DNA of 64,000 bases from an uncultured Candidatus Saccharibacteria bacterium (GTDB taxonomy: Bacteria; Patescibacteriota; Saccharimonadia; Saccharimonadales; Saccharimonadaceae): assembly GCA_945873065.1 (NCBI GenBank), contig CAMCBN010000005.1, forward strand, positions 27,520-91,519. The letters run 5' to 3'. Positions 28,453 through 38,488 of the stretch are shown in pieces. Made by a program: the position numbers and the translations under genes. The notes beneath the pieces were generated by a model that saw only the letters and a program-made list of their open reading frames with translations, had not been told where the DNA came from and did no database searches. Within the stretch, counting starts at the first letter, position 1; every line of letters begins with the position of its first letter.

Positions 28453-29448
28453 TTATAATGTTAATGCCATTACCGCTTTGATACTGTGCATCCGATTTTC
28501 CGCCTCATCAAAGACTACGCTATGTTCACTACGGAAAACTTCGTCGGTAACCTCCATACAGTCAAGGCCGTATTCTTCGTAAATCTTCTTGCCAGTAACT
28601 GTATTAAGATCATGAAACGATGGTAGACAGTGCAAAAATTTGACATTTGGATTGTTTGTCTCGGCTAGCATCTGGCTATTTACCTGATAGGGTCGAAGTA
28701 GAGCGATACGCTCAGCAAATTTGTCCTCTTCACCCATCGACACCCAGACATCAGTATAAATCGCATCTGCATTCATCAAAGCCGTGGTCCGATCATCTGT
28801 AACCGTAATACGAGCATCAGTTTCAGAGGCAGTCGCTCGTGCTAAATCTACTAGCGCAGCATCTGGATGTAGTTCTGATGGTGCTAAAATGCGGAAATCA
28901 ACACCCATCTTGGCTGAGCCGATCATCAAACTATTAGCCATATTGTTGCGTCCATCACCGACAAAGACTAACTTCAAACCATCTAGCGGCCCAACGTGTT
29001 CTTCTAGCGTCATGAAATCAGCCAAAATTTGCGTAGGATGGAATGAGTCTGTCAAGCCGTTCCACACTGGCACACCAGCATACTTAGCTAAATCCTCCAC
29101 CGTTGAGTGCTTGAAGCCACGAAACTCAATGCCATCAAACATTCTCCCTAGCACCTTTGCTGTATCCTCTACTGACTCCTTTTTGCCTAATTGGATGTCA
29201 CTAGCACCGAGAAACTCTGGTGCTACGCCTAAATCGTTAGCCGCTACAGTAAAAGCACAACGAGTGCGCGTTGACGTTTTTTCGAACAATAGCGCCACCT
29301 GCTTGCCTTCGTGTAAACGGTGCGGCTGGCCAGACTTTTTCTGACGCTTTAATTCGTGCGCCGTATCCAGCATCAGACGGATATCTTCTGGTGAAAAATC
29401 CTTCAAAGTCAGGAACGACTGCCCTTTAAGGTTAGTGGCTAGTTGCAT
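28453..29448 (-). CDS. arcB: ornithine carbamoyltransferase, catabolic
   Basis: 331 residues. Carbamoyl-phosphate site [20 protein letters not shown], the DxxxSMG-type VWVSMGEE, and the ornithine site HCLPSFHD are all visible in the usual order. In this operon it should run catabolically, cleaving citrulline to ornithine and carbamoyl phosphate. It is adjacent to arcA (one-base gap). No anabolic arginine genes are nearby. Confidence 0.95.
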   Translation of the reverse strand: MQLATNLKGQSFLTLKDFSPEDIRLMLDTAHELKRQKKSGQPHRLHEGKQVALLFEKTSTRTRCAFTVAANDLGVAPEFLGASDIQLGKKESVEDTAKVLGRMFDGIEFRGFKHSTVEDLAKYAGVPVWNGLTDSFHPTQILADFMTLEEHVGPLDGLKLVFVGDGRNNMANSLMIGSAKMGVDFRILAPSELHPDAALVDLARATASETDARITVTDDRTTALMNADAIYTDVWVSMGEEDKFAERIALLRPYQVNSQMLAETNNPNVKFLHCLPSFHDLNTVTGKKIYEEYGLDCMEVTDEVFRSEHSVVFDEAENRMHSIKAVMALTL

Positions 29449-29449
29449 T

Positions 29450-30688
29450 TTAGATATCCTCCCGCACTAGCGGCATACTCATACAGCGAGGTCCACCCCG
29501 GCCACGGCCAAGCTCTGAACCGTTTACCTCCAGCACTTCTACACCAGCTTCGCGCAACTTTTGATTAGTAACGTAATTCCTATCATAAGTGACTACCACA
29601 CCAGGTGCAATAGCGAGGGTATTGCTACCATCATTCCACTGCTCACGCGCTGCCGCGATCGGATCCCCACCACCACACTCTATCAGTGTTATAGCTGGCT
29701 TGTGTAATGCATCCGCCAAAACTTTTTCTAGATCATGCTCGCGCCGAATCTGTGGGTATGGCTGCCCTTCAACCTTCTCGAGGATGAACAAATTAAGATG
29801 ACCGGCGGCATCACGTATTTCTGGGTGAATTGTAAATTTATCATAATCAATCATCGTAAAGACCGTATCGAGATGCATAAATGCATGACTCTTTGGTATC
29901 TCCAAGGCAATGACCTTTTTGAAATCAGAACCAGCAAATAAGTTCGTAGCCATTTTCTCAATCGCTTCGGGTGATGTGCGCTCGCTAATACCGATCGCCA
30001 TAGTATCGTGACTCAATACTAACTCATCGCCACCCTCCATTGAGAACTTTTCGGTACGATTATACCAAACCGGTACGTTTTTACCCGCGAACCGAGGATG
30101 ATGATCAATAATGTAACGCATAAACAACGACTCACGCCGACGAGCTGGCCAATGCATTTTATTAACAGTCAAGCCATTACCAATTGCCGCAGCTGGGTCG
30201 CGTGTAAAGTACAAATTTGGCATCGGATCAAGATAAAATGGATAGTAATTCTTCTCGACCATGTCGTGTAGCTGCTGCTGATGCTCTGGCGGTAACTGCA
30301 CCTCGTCTTTGCGTATACCAGCCATGATTTTTCGCACCATCTGGTGTGGATCCATAGCTAATAAATAGTGAGCCAAGGCGTGAGCAGTACGTTGGTTGTC
30401 TTGCTTGCTAGCAGTAATTATCTCAACAATAAACTGCCGACGCACAGCTTCATCGGCTAGTGCTTCTGCCGCTAGTTGGTCCAAGTAGAGGACTTCAACC
30501 CCTCGGCTACGCAACAAATCAGCGAAGGCATCGTGCTCTGCCTGTGCGACCTTTAGGTATGGTATGTCATCAAAGAGTAAGTCCTGCAAATACTCAGGGG
30601 TGAGGCTTTCTAGCTCCTCCCCTGGCCTATGCAGCAATACTGTCTTTAATCGACCGATTTCTGATGTGATATGAATTGGGCTGTCCAC
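29450..30688 (-). CDS. arcA: arginine deiminase
   Basis: 412 residues hydrolysing arginine to citrulline and ammonia. Family marks: [28 protein letters not shown] at the start, [36 protein letters not shown] and the nucleophilic Cys in [12 protein letters not shown] near the C-terminus. First gene of arcA-arcB-arcD-DDAH-arcC. It starts with GTG 30688 after GGGGGA. The pathway gives ATP and ammonia; in oral Saccharibacteria it has been reported to help the epibiont and protect its host from acid. Confidence 0.96.
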   Translation of the reverse strand: MDSPIHITSEIGRLKTVLLHRPGEELESLTPEYLQDLLFDDIPYLKVAQAEHDAFADLLRSRGVEVLYLDQLAAEALADEAVRRQFIVEIITASKQDNQRTAHALAHYLLAMDPHQMVRKIMAGIRKDEVQLPPEHQQQLHDMVEKNYYPFYLDPMPNLYFTRDPAAAIGNGLTVNKMHWPARRRESLFMRYIIDHHPRFAGKNVPVWYNRTEKFSMEGGDELVLSHDTMAIGISERTSPEAIEKMATNLFAGSDFKKVIALEIPKSHAFMHLDTVFTMIDYDKFTIHPEIRDAAGHLNLFILEKVEGQPYPQIRREHDLEKVLADALHKPAITLIECGGGDPIAAAREQWNDGSNTLAIAPGVVVTYDRNYVTNQKLREAGVEVLEVNGSELGRGRGGPRCMSMPLVREDI

Positions 30689-30722
30689 CTATTTCCCCCA
30701 TTGTATTAACGTTAGCGTTTTT

Positions 30723-30752
30723 ATTATAGCATGCTATGTACTATTACTACAA
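30723..30752 (-). promoter_or_regulatory. promoter of the arc operon
   Basis: Minus strand TTGTAG (30752-30747), 18-base spacer, TATAAT (30728-30723), leaving a ~28-base leader with GGGGGA before the GTG start. The palindrome GCATGC at 30729-30734 sits directly upstream of the -10. Confidence 0.55.
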
Positions 30753-30806
30753 CGATCTTGTACATCTCGGCAAATTCTGAGCCAATACATCAGCTATCCG
30801 AGCTGA

Positions 30807-31433
30807 TTACACCAAGTGCAAAATCGCCAGTGATTTTTCGACACGAAAGTTAGCGACTACATCACGATTTGTCTGTAACCATTCATCGACTGCCTTGGCT
30901 ACTCCAGGTAAGGCCTCATTAGCATAATCATCGACTATAATCGTAGCTTTTCCTTGAAATCTGCCACTACACACTCGGAATGAGTCACGAATCGATTCGT
31001 AAAAATCACCATCAAAAAAGGCAAAACAAATGTTTTCTGGAGAACTGCTAGTCATAAAATCAGCAAACCAGCCCTTATGAATTACCGGCGGCTTCAAACT
31101 AGCCTTCTTGAAATTTTGCATAAGTATCTTGCGTGACGCATTCAACTCACCAGCCTTGAATTGAGTGCCAACCGCGCCGATGTCGGGGTCGGTCTTTTCT
31201 GGCAATCCCGTGAATGAATCATAAACGTGAAACTCTCCGATAAAGTTGTATATATCAAGCAATCTACGGATAAATAAACTCGTAGTGCCGACATAACAAC
31301 CAAATTCAACTACATTACCACTCGCGCCGACGCGTAAAATATTTTCTAATTCTAGTAGCAAAACTCGCAGTTCGCCAGCGCTAACTTGATCAGAAATAAT
31401 CGGGTGTTTATCAAGAAGTCTGTCAACGCTCAT
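30807..31433 (-). CDS. TylF/MycF-type methyltransferase
   Basis: 209 residues with the SAM-binding phrase VVEFGCYVGTTSLFIRRLL, then FHVYDSFTGLPEKT, a metal-site-like CFAFFDGDFYESIRDSF and IIVDDYANEALPGVAKAVDEWL: the TylF O-methyltransferase family, whose members modify sugars in macrolides or surface polysaccharides. Start ATG 31433 (MSVDRLLDK) is selected because TAAAAT (31441-31446, minus strand) ends exactly 7 bases upstream; three earlier possible starts overlap the promoter. No glycosyltransferases are adjacent, so the substrate is unknown. Confidence 0.78.
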   Translation of the reverse strand: MSVDRLLDKHPIISDQVSAGELRVLLLELENILRVGASGNVVEFGCYVGTTSLFIRRLLDIYNFIGEFHVYDSFTGLPEKTDPDIGAVGTQFKAGELNASRKILMQNFKKASLKPPVIHKGWFADFMTSSSPENICFAFFDGDFYESIRDSFRVCSGRFQGKATIIVDDYANEALPGVAKAVDEWLQTNRDVVANFRVEKSLAILHLV

Positions 31434-31576
31434 TAGTGTCATTTTACACCAAATGATCAATTTATTGATACTCTTCCTACATGCTACAACATCTCTGACG
31501 AAACTTGGCTTAATTTATATTATTGTTCTCACATAAAATCATCACCCTGGCTATCTTATAGGCGTATAATAAAAGC

Positions 31577-32038
31577 ATGAAAGTCTCCAGCCCTGCATTC
31601 AACGATAATAGCAAAATGCCGAAGATTTATTCACGCTTCGGCGGTAACCAGCGCCCACCACTAATCATTAGCGACGTGCCAGACGAAGCCCAAAGTTTGG
31701 CTATCATTTGCTTTGATCCAGACGCACCATTTGGCGATGGGTTTTATCACTGGGTTGTATGGGACATACCACCAGACACGACAGAGGTCACCAACGGCTA
31801 CCTACCCGAAGATGCCACTGAAGGCATCACTAGCTGGGGCTCACTTGGTTACGGCGGGCCACAGCCACCATTCGGCACGCATCGCTACCAATTCACTGTC
31901 TACGCACTAGACACCACACTAGGATTACACCCCAAAACAAAACCCAAAAAGGTATATCAAGCCATCACTCCGCATATTATCGACAAAGCTACTTTGACTG
32001 GTAAATTTGGAGCTCTAGATATTTTTGACATGAGATAG
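31577..32038 (+). CDS. YbhB/YbcL family (PEBP-like) protein
   Basis: 153 residues with the PEBP core: PPLIISDVPDEAQSLAIICFDPDAPFGDGFYHWVVWDIPPDT, then the GYGGPQPPFGTHRYQFTVYALD motif. PEBP-fold proteins bind anions or phospholipid head groups; the bacterial function is unclear. TATAAT (31565-31570) ends 6 bases before the ATG, so the transcript is probably leaderless. Single-gene unit, convergent with the ABC exporter genes. Confidence 0.88.
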   Translation: MKVSSPAFNDNSKMPKIYSRFGGNQRPPLIISDVPDEAQSLAIICFDPDAPFGDGFYHWVVWDIPPDTTEVTNGYLPEDATEGITSWGSLGYGGPQPPFGTHRYQFTVYALDTTLGLHPKTKPKKVYQAITPHIIDKATLTGKFGALDIFDMR

Positions 32039-32108
32039 ACTAGAACCTAGCAAGCAATCACCGTATATTATATCAATCACCATAAAACCGATGTTATATC
32101 TTGCTCAG

Positions 32109-34124
32109 CTACTCAGCAAACTGACTGTTGTAGAGTTCCGCGTAAAAACCGCCCTGCTCTAGCAGTTCACTGTGTTTCCCCTGCTCAACAATGTTGCCAT
32201 CGCGTACTACCAAAATCAAATCAGCGTCGCGGATGGTACTGAGACGATGAGCAATGACGAAACTAGTTTTACCTTGCATCAACTTATCCATAGCTTTTTG
32301 AATAAGTACCTCCGTGCGCGTATCCACAGAGCTAGTCGCCTCGTCGAGAATCAATACTGGCGTTTTAGCTAACATCGCCCGCGCTATCGTTAACAGCTGC
32401 TTTTCACCCTGTGAGATATTCGCTGCTTCTTCACCCAAAACCATATCGTAACCACCAGGTAGTGAGCGAACGAAATGGTCGACGTGCGCCTCTTTGGCGG
32501 TTTTTATCATTTCTTCTTCGCTAGCGCTTGGGTTGCCATATAGCAAATTTTCGCGAATCGTACCATTAAACAACCACGTATCTTGCAGCACCATGCCAAA
32601 CATCTGCCGCACATCGCTTCGTTTCATTCGACTAATATCTACGCCGTCGATTTTGATCGTACCACTGTTGATCTCGTAGAATCTCATCAATAAATTGACA
32701 AGTGTAGTTTTGCCAGCTCCCGTTGGACCAACGATTGCTACTCGTTGTCCAGGTTTGACATGAACAGACAATCCTTTTATAATCATCTTATCTGGCTTAT
32801 AGCCGAAAACAACATTGTCCAACTCAACTTCACCTCGCACTGGTCGAGTAACTGTCGTAAGTTTCGCCTCGTCCTCCTCAGCCTCTTCGATCTCATCCAA
32901 AAAAGCAAATACTCGTTCAGATGCTGCTGCCGTAGACTGCAATACATTCGCGATGTTAGCCGTCTGAGCAATTGGTTGATTGAACTGCTGCATATATTGT
33001 ATAAAAGCTTGGATATCACCAATTTTTACCCGCCCATTGATAGCTAGCCACCCACCCACCACTGCTACGGCGACATAGCCAAGGTTACCAATGAGTGTCA
33101 TAACTGGATACATCAAACCAGAAAAGAATTGTGATTTCCAGGCACTATCGTACAATCGTCCGTTGATCTGACGAAAAGTATCTACCGACCTTTCCATGCC
33201 ATTGAACACTCTCATCACTTGGTGGCCAGCGTACATCTCTTCGATGTGACCATTTAGCTCGCCCAATTCAACTTGTTGGCGAATAAACTGTTTTTGCGAC
33301 CTTTTGGTGATAGCAACTATCAGCCCAGCCGACATAGGCAACACTAGTAGTGCTACTAGCGTCATCTGCCAACTAATCGATAGCATCATCACCGAGATAC
33401 CAATAATCATGACTACTGCGCTGACCATTTGCGATAAACTCTGATTAAGCGACTGACTGATCGTGTCGACATCATTCGTCACTCGACTAAGAACTTCCCC
33501 GTAGGTTTGTTTATCAAAATAACTCAGCGGCAAACGATTAATCTTGTGAGAGATATCCCGCCGCAATCGATACGTAATTCGCTGCGTAACATTAGTCATT
33601 ACCCAAGCTTGGATATAGCGCAATATAGCACTCAGCACATAAAATCCCACCAACAACAGAACTATCCGTCCGATGATATCGTAACGAAAACCAGGTTTCC
33701 GTGTTAAATCCATAGCCTTGAATTTTGCTAGCGTATCACTATCCATAGAATCAGTGATCTTGCTGATATTTGGTGTCATCTGTAATAGCTTTTGGCCAGT
33801 AGTGCCAGTAGGTAAATGAATATTTTGTGGCAATGTGCTATGTACAGCCTCGTATATTTTAACGCTCGTGTAATCATCGACAATTTGATTGGTCGCATCG
33901 CCTAGTATCCGCGGGCTAATGATCGCGAATATTGTACTACCAATGGTAAAAACCATAACTGCCAACAACTGCCACCGAAACCCTAATAGATACAATACGA
34001 ATTTACGCATAGTACCTTTAAAATCTTTAGCTTTTTCGCCAGTGCCTATACCATTACCTATTCGGCTACCATGCTGGCTAGTAGGGCGTTTTTTCATCGA
34101 AGAATCATTGTTTTGTTGACTCAT
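32109..34124 (-). CDS. ABC exporter half-transporter (multidrug/lipid type)
   Basis: 671 residues: polar N-terminal tail (~35 aa), six-helix exporter membrane domain (about 45-390) and nucleotide-binding domain with Walker A GPTGAGKTT, signature ANISQGEKQLLTIARAML, Walker B VLILDEATSSVD and switch His AHRLS. The LsgGe signature is NISQGE, as in YheH/MdlB-type subunits. The start ATG overlaps the stop of the upstream half-transporter (TGATG), so the two are meant to form a heterodimer. The partner gene is frameshifted, which may disable the exporter. Confidence 0.9.
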   Translation of the reverse strand: MSQQNNDSSMKKRPTSQHGSRIGNGIGTGEKAKDFKGTMRKFVLYLLGFRWQLLAVMVFTIGSTIFAIISPRILGDATNQIVDDYTSVKIYEAVHSTLPQNIHLPTGTTGQKLLQMTPNISKITDSMDSDTLAKFKAMDLTRKPGFRYDIIGRIVLLLVGFYVLSAILRYIQAWVMTNVTQRITYRLRRDISHKINRLPLSYFDKQTYGEVLSRVTNDVDTISQSLNQSLSQMVSAVVMIIGISVMMLSISWQMTLVALLVLPMSAGLIVAITKRSQKQFIRQQVELGELNGHIEEMYAGHQVMRVFNGMERSVDTFRQINGRLYDSAWKSQFFSGLMYPVMTLIGNLGYVAVAVVGGWLAINGRVKIGDIQAFIQYMQQFNQPIAQTANIANVLQSTAAASERVFAFLDEIEEAEEDEAKLTTVTRPVRGEVELDNVVFGYKPDKMIIKGLSVHVKPGQRVAIVGPTGAGKTTLVNLLMRFYEINSGTIKIDGVDISRMKRSDVRQMFGMVLQDTWLFNGTIRENLLYGNPSASEEEMIKTAKEAHVDHFVRSLPGGYDMVLGEEAANISQGEKQLLTIARAMLAKTPVLILDEATSSVDTRTEVLIQKAMDKLMQGKTSFVIAHRLSTIRDADLILVVRDGNIVEQGKHSELLEQGGFYAELYNSQFAE

Positions 34125-35934
34125 CAGACTAAGACTCCTTTCTGTTTGGTAGTAGGCATCTTATCGCGGTGAGGTTCTTTCGTGTCAATCAAACCACTCG
34201 CCGCCGCGGCTATCTCTTTGTCACTAAGTTGCGAGGCAGCGATCTCACGATAAATTTTACAGCTATTCAACAACTCTGCATGTTTGCCCTGGCCGACTAC
34301 CTCGCCCTCATCGAGCACAATAATCTTATCAGCATCAGCGATAGTACTGATGCGCTGACCGACTATCAGCACAGTTTTCCCTTTTGTCTCATCGCGCAAT
34401 CGCTTGCGCAATTGAGCGTCTGTCTTAAAATCAAGCGCTGAAAATGAATCATCAAAAATATACACATTTGGCTGTACAGCCAAAGCACGCGCTATCGATA
34501 AGCGCTGCCGCTGCCCGCCAGACACATTACTGCCACCCTGGGCTACAGCACTGTCCAATCCATCGTCTAGTTTAGCGATAAACTCACTCGCCTGTGCTAC
34601 TTTAATAACGCGCTGAATAGTCTCATCACTAGCCCGAGCATTACCATAAGTAACATTACTCCTGATATTACCACTAAACAATACACCTTTTTGTGGCACA
34701 TAGCCTATCTGGCTATATAAGTCTCGCAGCTTCAGATCACGGATATCCACACCATCAAGCAAAATCTGCCCTGCTGACACATCATAAAAACGCGGAATGA
34801 GATTAATCAACGTAGACTTACCGCTACCCGTGCTGCCGATAAATGCTGTCGTCTGACCAGGCTCTGCTGTAAAACTTACACCGCTCAACACCGGAAGGTC
34901 TGCGTCTGGATAGGTGAAAGTTACATTTTTAAATTCTATCCTACCCGTGCCCCCTTCGGCCAATTGCTTAGGCTTGGTAGGGTCAACTATAGATGGGTCG
35001 GTATCGAGTATCTCGCTCACTCGCCTAACAGATACAGCAGCACGTGGCGCCATAATGAATACCATTGAGATCATCAAAAATGACATAATAACCTGCAGCG
35101 CATATTGCAGAAAGGCCAACATATTGCCTATGGCCAAGCCATCGCCATCAATCGCCAGCGCACCAAACCATACCACAGCAATACTGGCGAAGTTCATGAC
35201 CAACATCATCACTGGATCTAAAACCATCATCAAACGATTTACTACCAGATTTAGCTTCGTCAAGTCTTGATTAACCGATTCAAATTTATCCTCTTCAATC
35301 TTTTCATTATGAAAGGCTCGGACTACCCGCAAACCGGTCAAGTTTTCACGCGTTACGAGGTTTAGTTTATCGACTACGGTTTGTAATTTTTTAAAACGTG
35401 GAATCGCTACAATAAACAATATAGCGATAATTGCTAACAATACGCCAACTGCTAACGCAATAATCAGCTCAAGCTTGGTGCACTTGCCAAAGCTTTTTGC
35501 AACCCACCAATCGCCATCAACGGCGCCATTAATGCTATACGCAGCAACATGATAGCTGTCATTTGTATCTGTTGGATGTCGTTAGTCGATCGGGTAATCA
35601 GAGATGCGGTCGAGAATTTGTTGAAATCAGCTAGCGCAAAACTCTCAATCCGCGCAAACACCTGATCTCGCAAACGTCGGCACAGCTTTGTGGCTATCCG
35701 TGATGCCAAGAATACCGCTGCCACTACACATACACCACCAGCTGCAGTCACGGCTATCATCTGCCAACCGTTATGCCAAATTTTATCCATATTTTGGCCA
35801 ACGATACCTTCGTTAACAATATGCGCCATATAATCTGGCAGGCTAAGATTCGCCATAACAGAGCCATATGTTACTGCTAGCAAAATTAGTAGCTGCCACC
35901 AGTAGTGTTTCATTATTTCGAAAATATATTTCAC
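34124..35934 (-). pseudogene. ABC exporter half-transporter with a one-base frameshift
   Basis: Partner of the downstream half-transporter. The first 156 codons (start 35934) encode helices 1-3 and end ...LASAPSLS then TGA (35464). The remaining ~440 codons (helices 4-6, Walker A GSTGSGKST, signature NVSGGQRQRLSIARAL, Walker B VYIFDDSFSALD) continue in another frame. In relatives I remember the joint as S-W-I-I-A-L-A-V; restoring one G (AGC TGG ATT ATT instead of AGC TGA TTA TT) near 35463 rebuilds one ~603-residue protein. Either a genuine single-base deletion or a sequence error. The C-terminal frame could start at 35440 but would lack half its membrane domain. Confidence 0.82.
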
Positions 35935-36010
35935 TTACTTTCCCTTCCGAATTTTCGCATTAAAGTCTAATACGTAAACTGCCCCTGCTCAACTATGGCT
36001 ACGCCCGACC

Positions 36011-38107
36011 TCAAACTTTCGTCCATCGCAATAACTGCGCATTCAATGCCACGATTACAGTGGATAGCGACATAAAAATCGCGCCAATCGCAGGCGACAA
36101 TATGGCTCCCCAAGGTGCTAACACACCAGCGGCTAGCGGCAATACTAGTACGTTGTAGCCAGCACCCCAGAGCAGATTTTCAATCATCTTATGATATGTG
36201 GCTCGCGATATCCTCATGATATTAGCGATAGCTAGCGGATCATCACTGACTAAAATCAGCCCAGCCGATTCAGCTGCTATATCGGTACCCGAACCAATCG
36301 CTACACCTACATCTGCCCGCGCCAAGGCTGGTGCATCATTTACTCCGTCACCAACGAACATTACTCGCCTGCCTTGCTGCTGGTACCTTTCAATTATAGC
36401 AGATTTGCCCTCTGGTGGGACCTCAGCGTGTATGGTTATACCACCGAGACGCTGACTAATTTCCTGCGCCACAGCCTGACTGTCACCAGTCACCATTGCC
36501 ACGAAAATACCACGCCTCTGAAGGTTACGAACAGTAGTAATAGACGTATCACGCAAAGTATCACCTAGCTCTATCGCCCCGATAATGTGTTTGTTTTGTA
36601 TAACATAAACAACCGTGTTTGTAGTGGTGATGCTACTAAATTCTACTACATTGTCACAGTGCTGCTGACTAGCAAGAGTCAGATTGCCTACGTATGTCTC
36701 AACATTATCAACACAAGCCTGTGCGCCCAACCCAGGTAAAGCGCGAAAGCCAGTCGCCGTGCCAACCTTAACAATATTTTTCTCTGATTTAGCTACTCGA
36801 CAAATAGCCGCAGCAATAGCGTGTTCGGAATATTGTTCAACTGTGGCAGCTAACGACAGCACCTCAGGGCGCGAACCATATACTTTTGCCACGGTCTGGT
36901 ATCCAGTAGTCAGAGTACCAGTTTTGTCAAACAAAACAACATTTGTACGATGAGCTACTTCAAAATCGCGTCGATCTCTGATGATAATACCCTGACGTGC
37001 AGCTAAACCTGTAGATATCGATACCACTAATGGCACCGCCAAACCTAACGCATGTGGACAGGCGACCACCAACACTGTCACCACACGCTGCAAAATAACT
37101 TCCAACGGTGCACCCATCACCAACCACCCAATAGTAGTCAGCAATGCTATTATCAATGCTACATAAAACAAATATCGTGCTGCTCGATCCGCCAATACTT
37201 GCGTATGCGATTTATGCGCTTCTGCCTGCCTCACTATCTGCACGATATGTGACAATGTAGTATCATCGCCTACCCGCTCTACGCGAATACGCAATGCACC
37301 GTCCTCATTGACTGTACCAGCCGTTACTAGGCTACCTTCTCCCTTGTGGACTGAACGTGCCTCCCCTGTCAGCATCGACTCATCCACCGATGATAAACCA
37401 TCTACTACTGTACCATCAACTGGTATACTGCCGCCTGGTCTTACCAATATAATATCACCCACCTTTAAGTCATCTAGCGCAATGACTTCGAGGTCCGACC
37501 CATGTATCACCTCTGCTGTATCTGGTAATAGTTGCGATAGCTCGCTGACAGCACTCGATGATTTTTGTACAGCCATCATCTCAAGCCAGTGACCTAGTAG
37601 CATGATCGTTATTAACGAAGAGAGTTCCCACCAAAAATCCATACCGTGCACCCAGCCAACCGTGACAGCAATACTATATACTAAAGCGGTGATTATAGCC
37701 ATGGATACCAGTGTCATCATACCGGGGCGACGAGCAGCTATTTCATGCTTAGCTGCAGCCAAAAAGGTCACCCCTCCATAAATAAACAAAATGATGCCAC
37801 TCAGAACTGGTATGCACTGACTACCCCAAAAATTCACTGAATACCCCAACCAACTTTGCACCATTGGCGAAAAAACCAATGTAGGTATCGTCAGGAGTAA
37901 TGATAGCCAAAATTTTTTGCGAAACATCTCAGGGCTATGGTGATGCCCATCACCATGTCCACAATGATTTTGCGTCGCTGAGAGGCGTCCTTCACTAGAA
38001 CCATGATGAGACAGATGGCTACTACGACGAGCTATTTTATCCGAGGCACACTCATCATTGCAACACTTTTTATCAGTGTCGCTAGTACGTATATCATGTT
38101 CTGTCAT
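36011..38107 (-). CDS. copB: P1B-type metal-transporting ATPase, CopB-like (CPH)
   Basis: 698-residue heavy-metal P-type ATPase. The N-terminus is His/Cys-rich (CCNDECAS, HLSHHGSS, HCGHGDGHHH) instead of a ferredoxin-like HMA domain. Eight membrane helices are expected; the ion-site motif is CPH (VVACPHALGLAVPL), the type described for CopB-like Cu/Ag exporters. Other marks: LTGEARSV (actuator), DKTGTLTTG (phosphorylation), GDGVNDAPALARADVGVAIGSGTD. Its start lies three bases after the csoR stop, giving a regulator-transporter operon for metal efflux. Confidence 0.92.
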   Translation of the reverse strand: MTEHDIRTSDTDKKCCNDECASDKIARRSSHLSHHGSSEGRLSATQNHCGHGDGHHHSPEMFRKKFWLSLLLTIPTLVFSPMVQSWLGYSVNFWGSQCIPVLSGIILFIYGGVTFLAAAKHEIAARRPGMMTLVSMAIITALVYSIAVTVGWVHGMDFWWELSSLITIMLLGHWLEMMAVQKSSSAVSELSQLLPDTAEVIHGSDLEVIALDDLKVGDIILVRPGGSIPVDGTVVDGLSSVDESMLTGEARSVHKGEGSLVTAGTVNEDGALRIRVERVGDDTTLSHIVQIVRQAEAHKSHTQVLADRAARYLFYVALIIALLTTIGWLVMGAPLEVILQRVVTVLVVACPHALGLAVPLVVSISTGLAARQGIIIRDRRDFEVAHRTNVVLFDKTGTLTTGYQTVAKVYGSRPEVLSLAATVEQYSEHAIAAAICRVAKSEKNIVKVGTATGFRALPGLGAQACVDNVETYVGNLTLASQQHCDNVVEFSSITTTNTVVYVIQNKHIIGAIELGDTLRDTSITTVRNLQRRGIFVAMVTGDSQAVAQEISQRLGGITIHAEVPPEGKSAIIERYQQQGRRVMFVGDGVNDAPALARADVGVAIGSGTDIAAESAGLILVSDDPLAIANIMRISRATYHKMIENLLWGAGYNVLVLPLAAGVLAPWGAILSPAIGAIFMSLSTVIVALNAQLLRWTKV

Positions 38108-38110
38108 CGA

Positions 38111-38389
38111 CTAGCCTTTGCTGTTAAACTCGTATATCTGGGCCAGTTCTTTTAGAGCTTCTTTGGTTTGCTTATCATCGCCTGAGGTCATTTTTTCTGA
38201 TATATGCGTTTCTAGATGGCGACTAACTATCAACGCATCTAACGACGCAAGTGATTTTTGGATAGCTCGACTTTGTGTCAAGATATCCATACAATAAACA
38301 TCGTCAGCTATACGCTTTTCTAACCCGCTCAGCTGACCTTGAATGATTTTCAACCTATGTAATGCGCGTTTTGTGGTGTCTTTACTCAT
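38111..38389 (-). CDS. CsoR/RcnR-family metal-sensing repressor
   Basis: 92-residue all-helical repressor. The metal ligands by alignment are C33 (VYCMDIL), H58 and H62 (SRHLETHI); canonical copper CsoR has Cys at the third position, whereas RcnR-type sensors have His, so metal specificity is uncertain although the neighbour is a CopB-like exporter. The start ATG 38389 is 6 bases after TATACT with TTGACA 16 bases upstream, and the presumed operator fills the spacer, so the operon is autoregulated and leaderless. Confidence 0.9.
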   Translation of the reverse strand: MSKDTTKRALHRLKIIQGQLSGLEKRIADDVYCMDILTQSRAIQKSLASLDALIVSRHLETHISEKMTSGDDKQTKEALKELAQIYEFNSKG

Positions 38390-38395
38390 AATTTT

Positions 38396-38423
38396 AGTAT
38401 ATACCCCATGGGGTATTTGTCAA
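38396..38423 (-). promoter_or_regulatory. csoR-copB promoter with embedded CsoR-type operator
   Basis: Minus strand: TTGACA (38423-38418), 16-base spacer, TATACT (38401-38396). The perfect palindrome ATACCCCATGGGGTAT (38401-38416), a typical G-tract CsoR operator, occupies the spacer, so repressor binding would exclude RNA polymerase. Confidence 0.88.
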
Positions 38424-38439
38424 CAGTTCACAAAAAGTA

Positions 38440-38466
38440 AATATCCGTCTCCACGAGACGGATATT
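38440..38466 (-). terminator. terminator of groES-groEL
   Basis: Minus-strand stem AATATCCGTCTC / GAGACGGATATT with a three-base loop followed by TACTTTTTG. It lies 22 bases beyond the groEL stop. Confidence 0.85.
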
Positions 38467-38488
38467 CTCTAGCGATAGCGATGGACTA

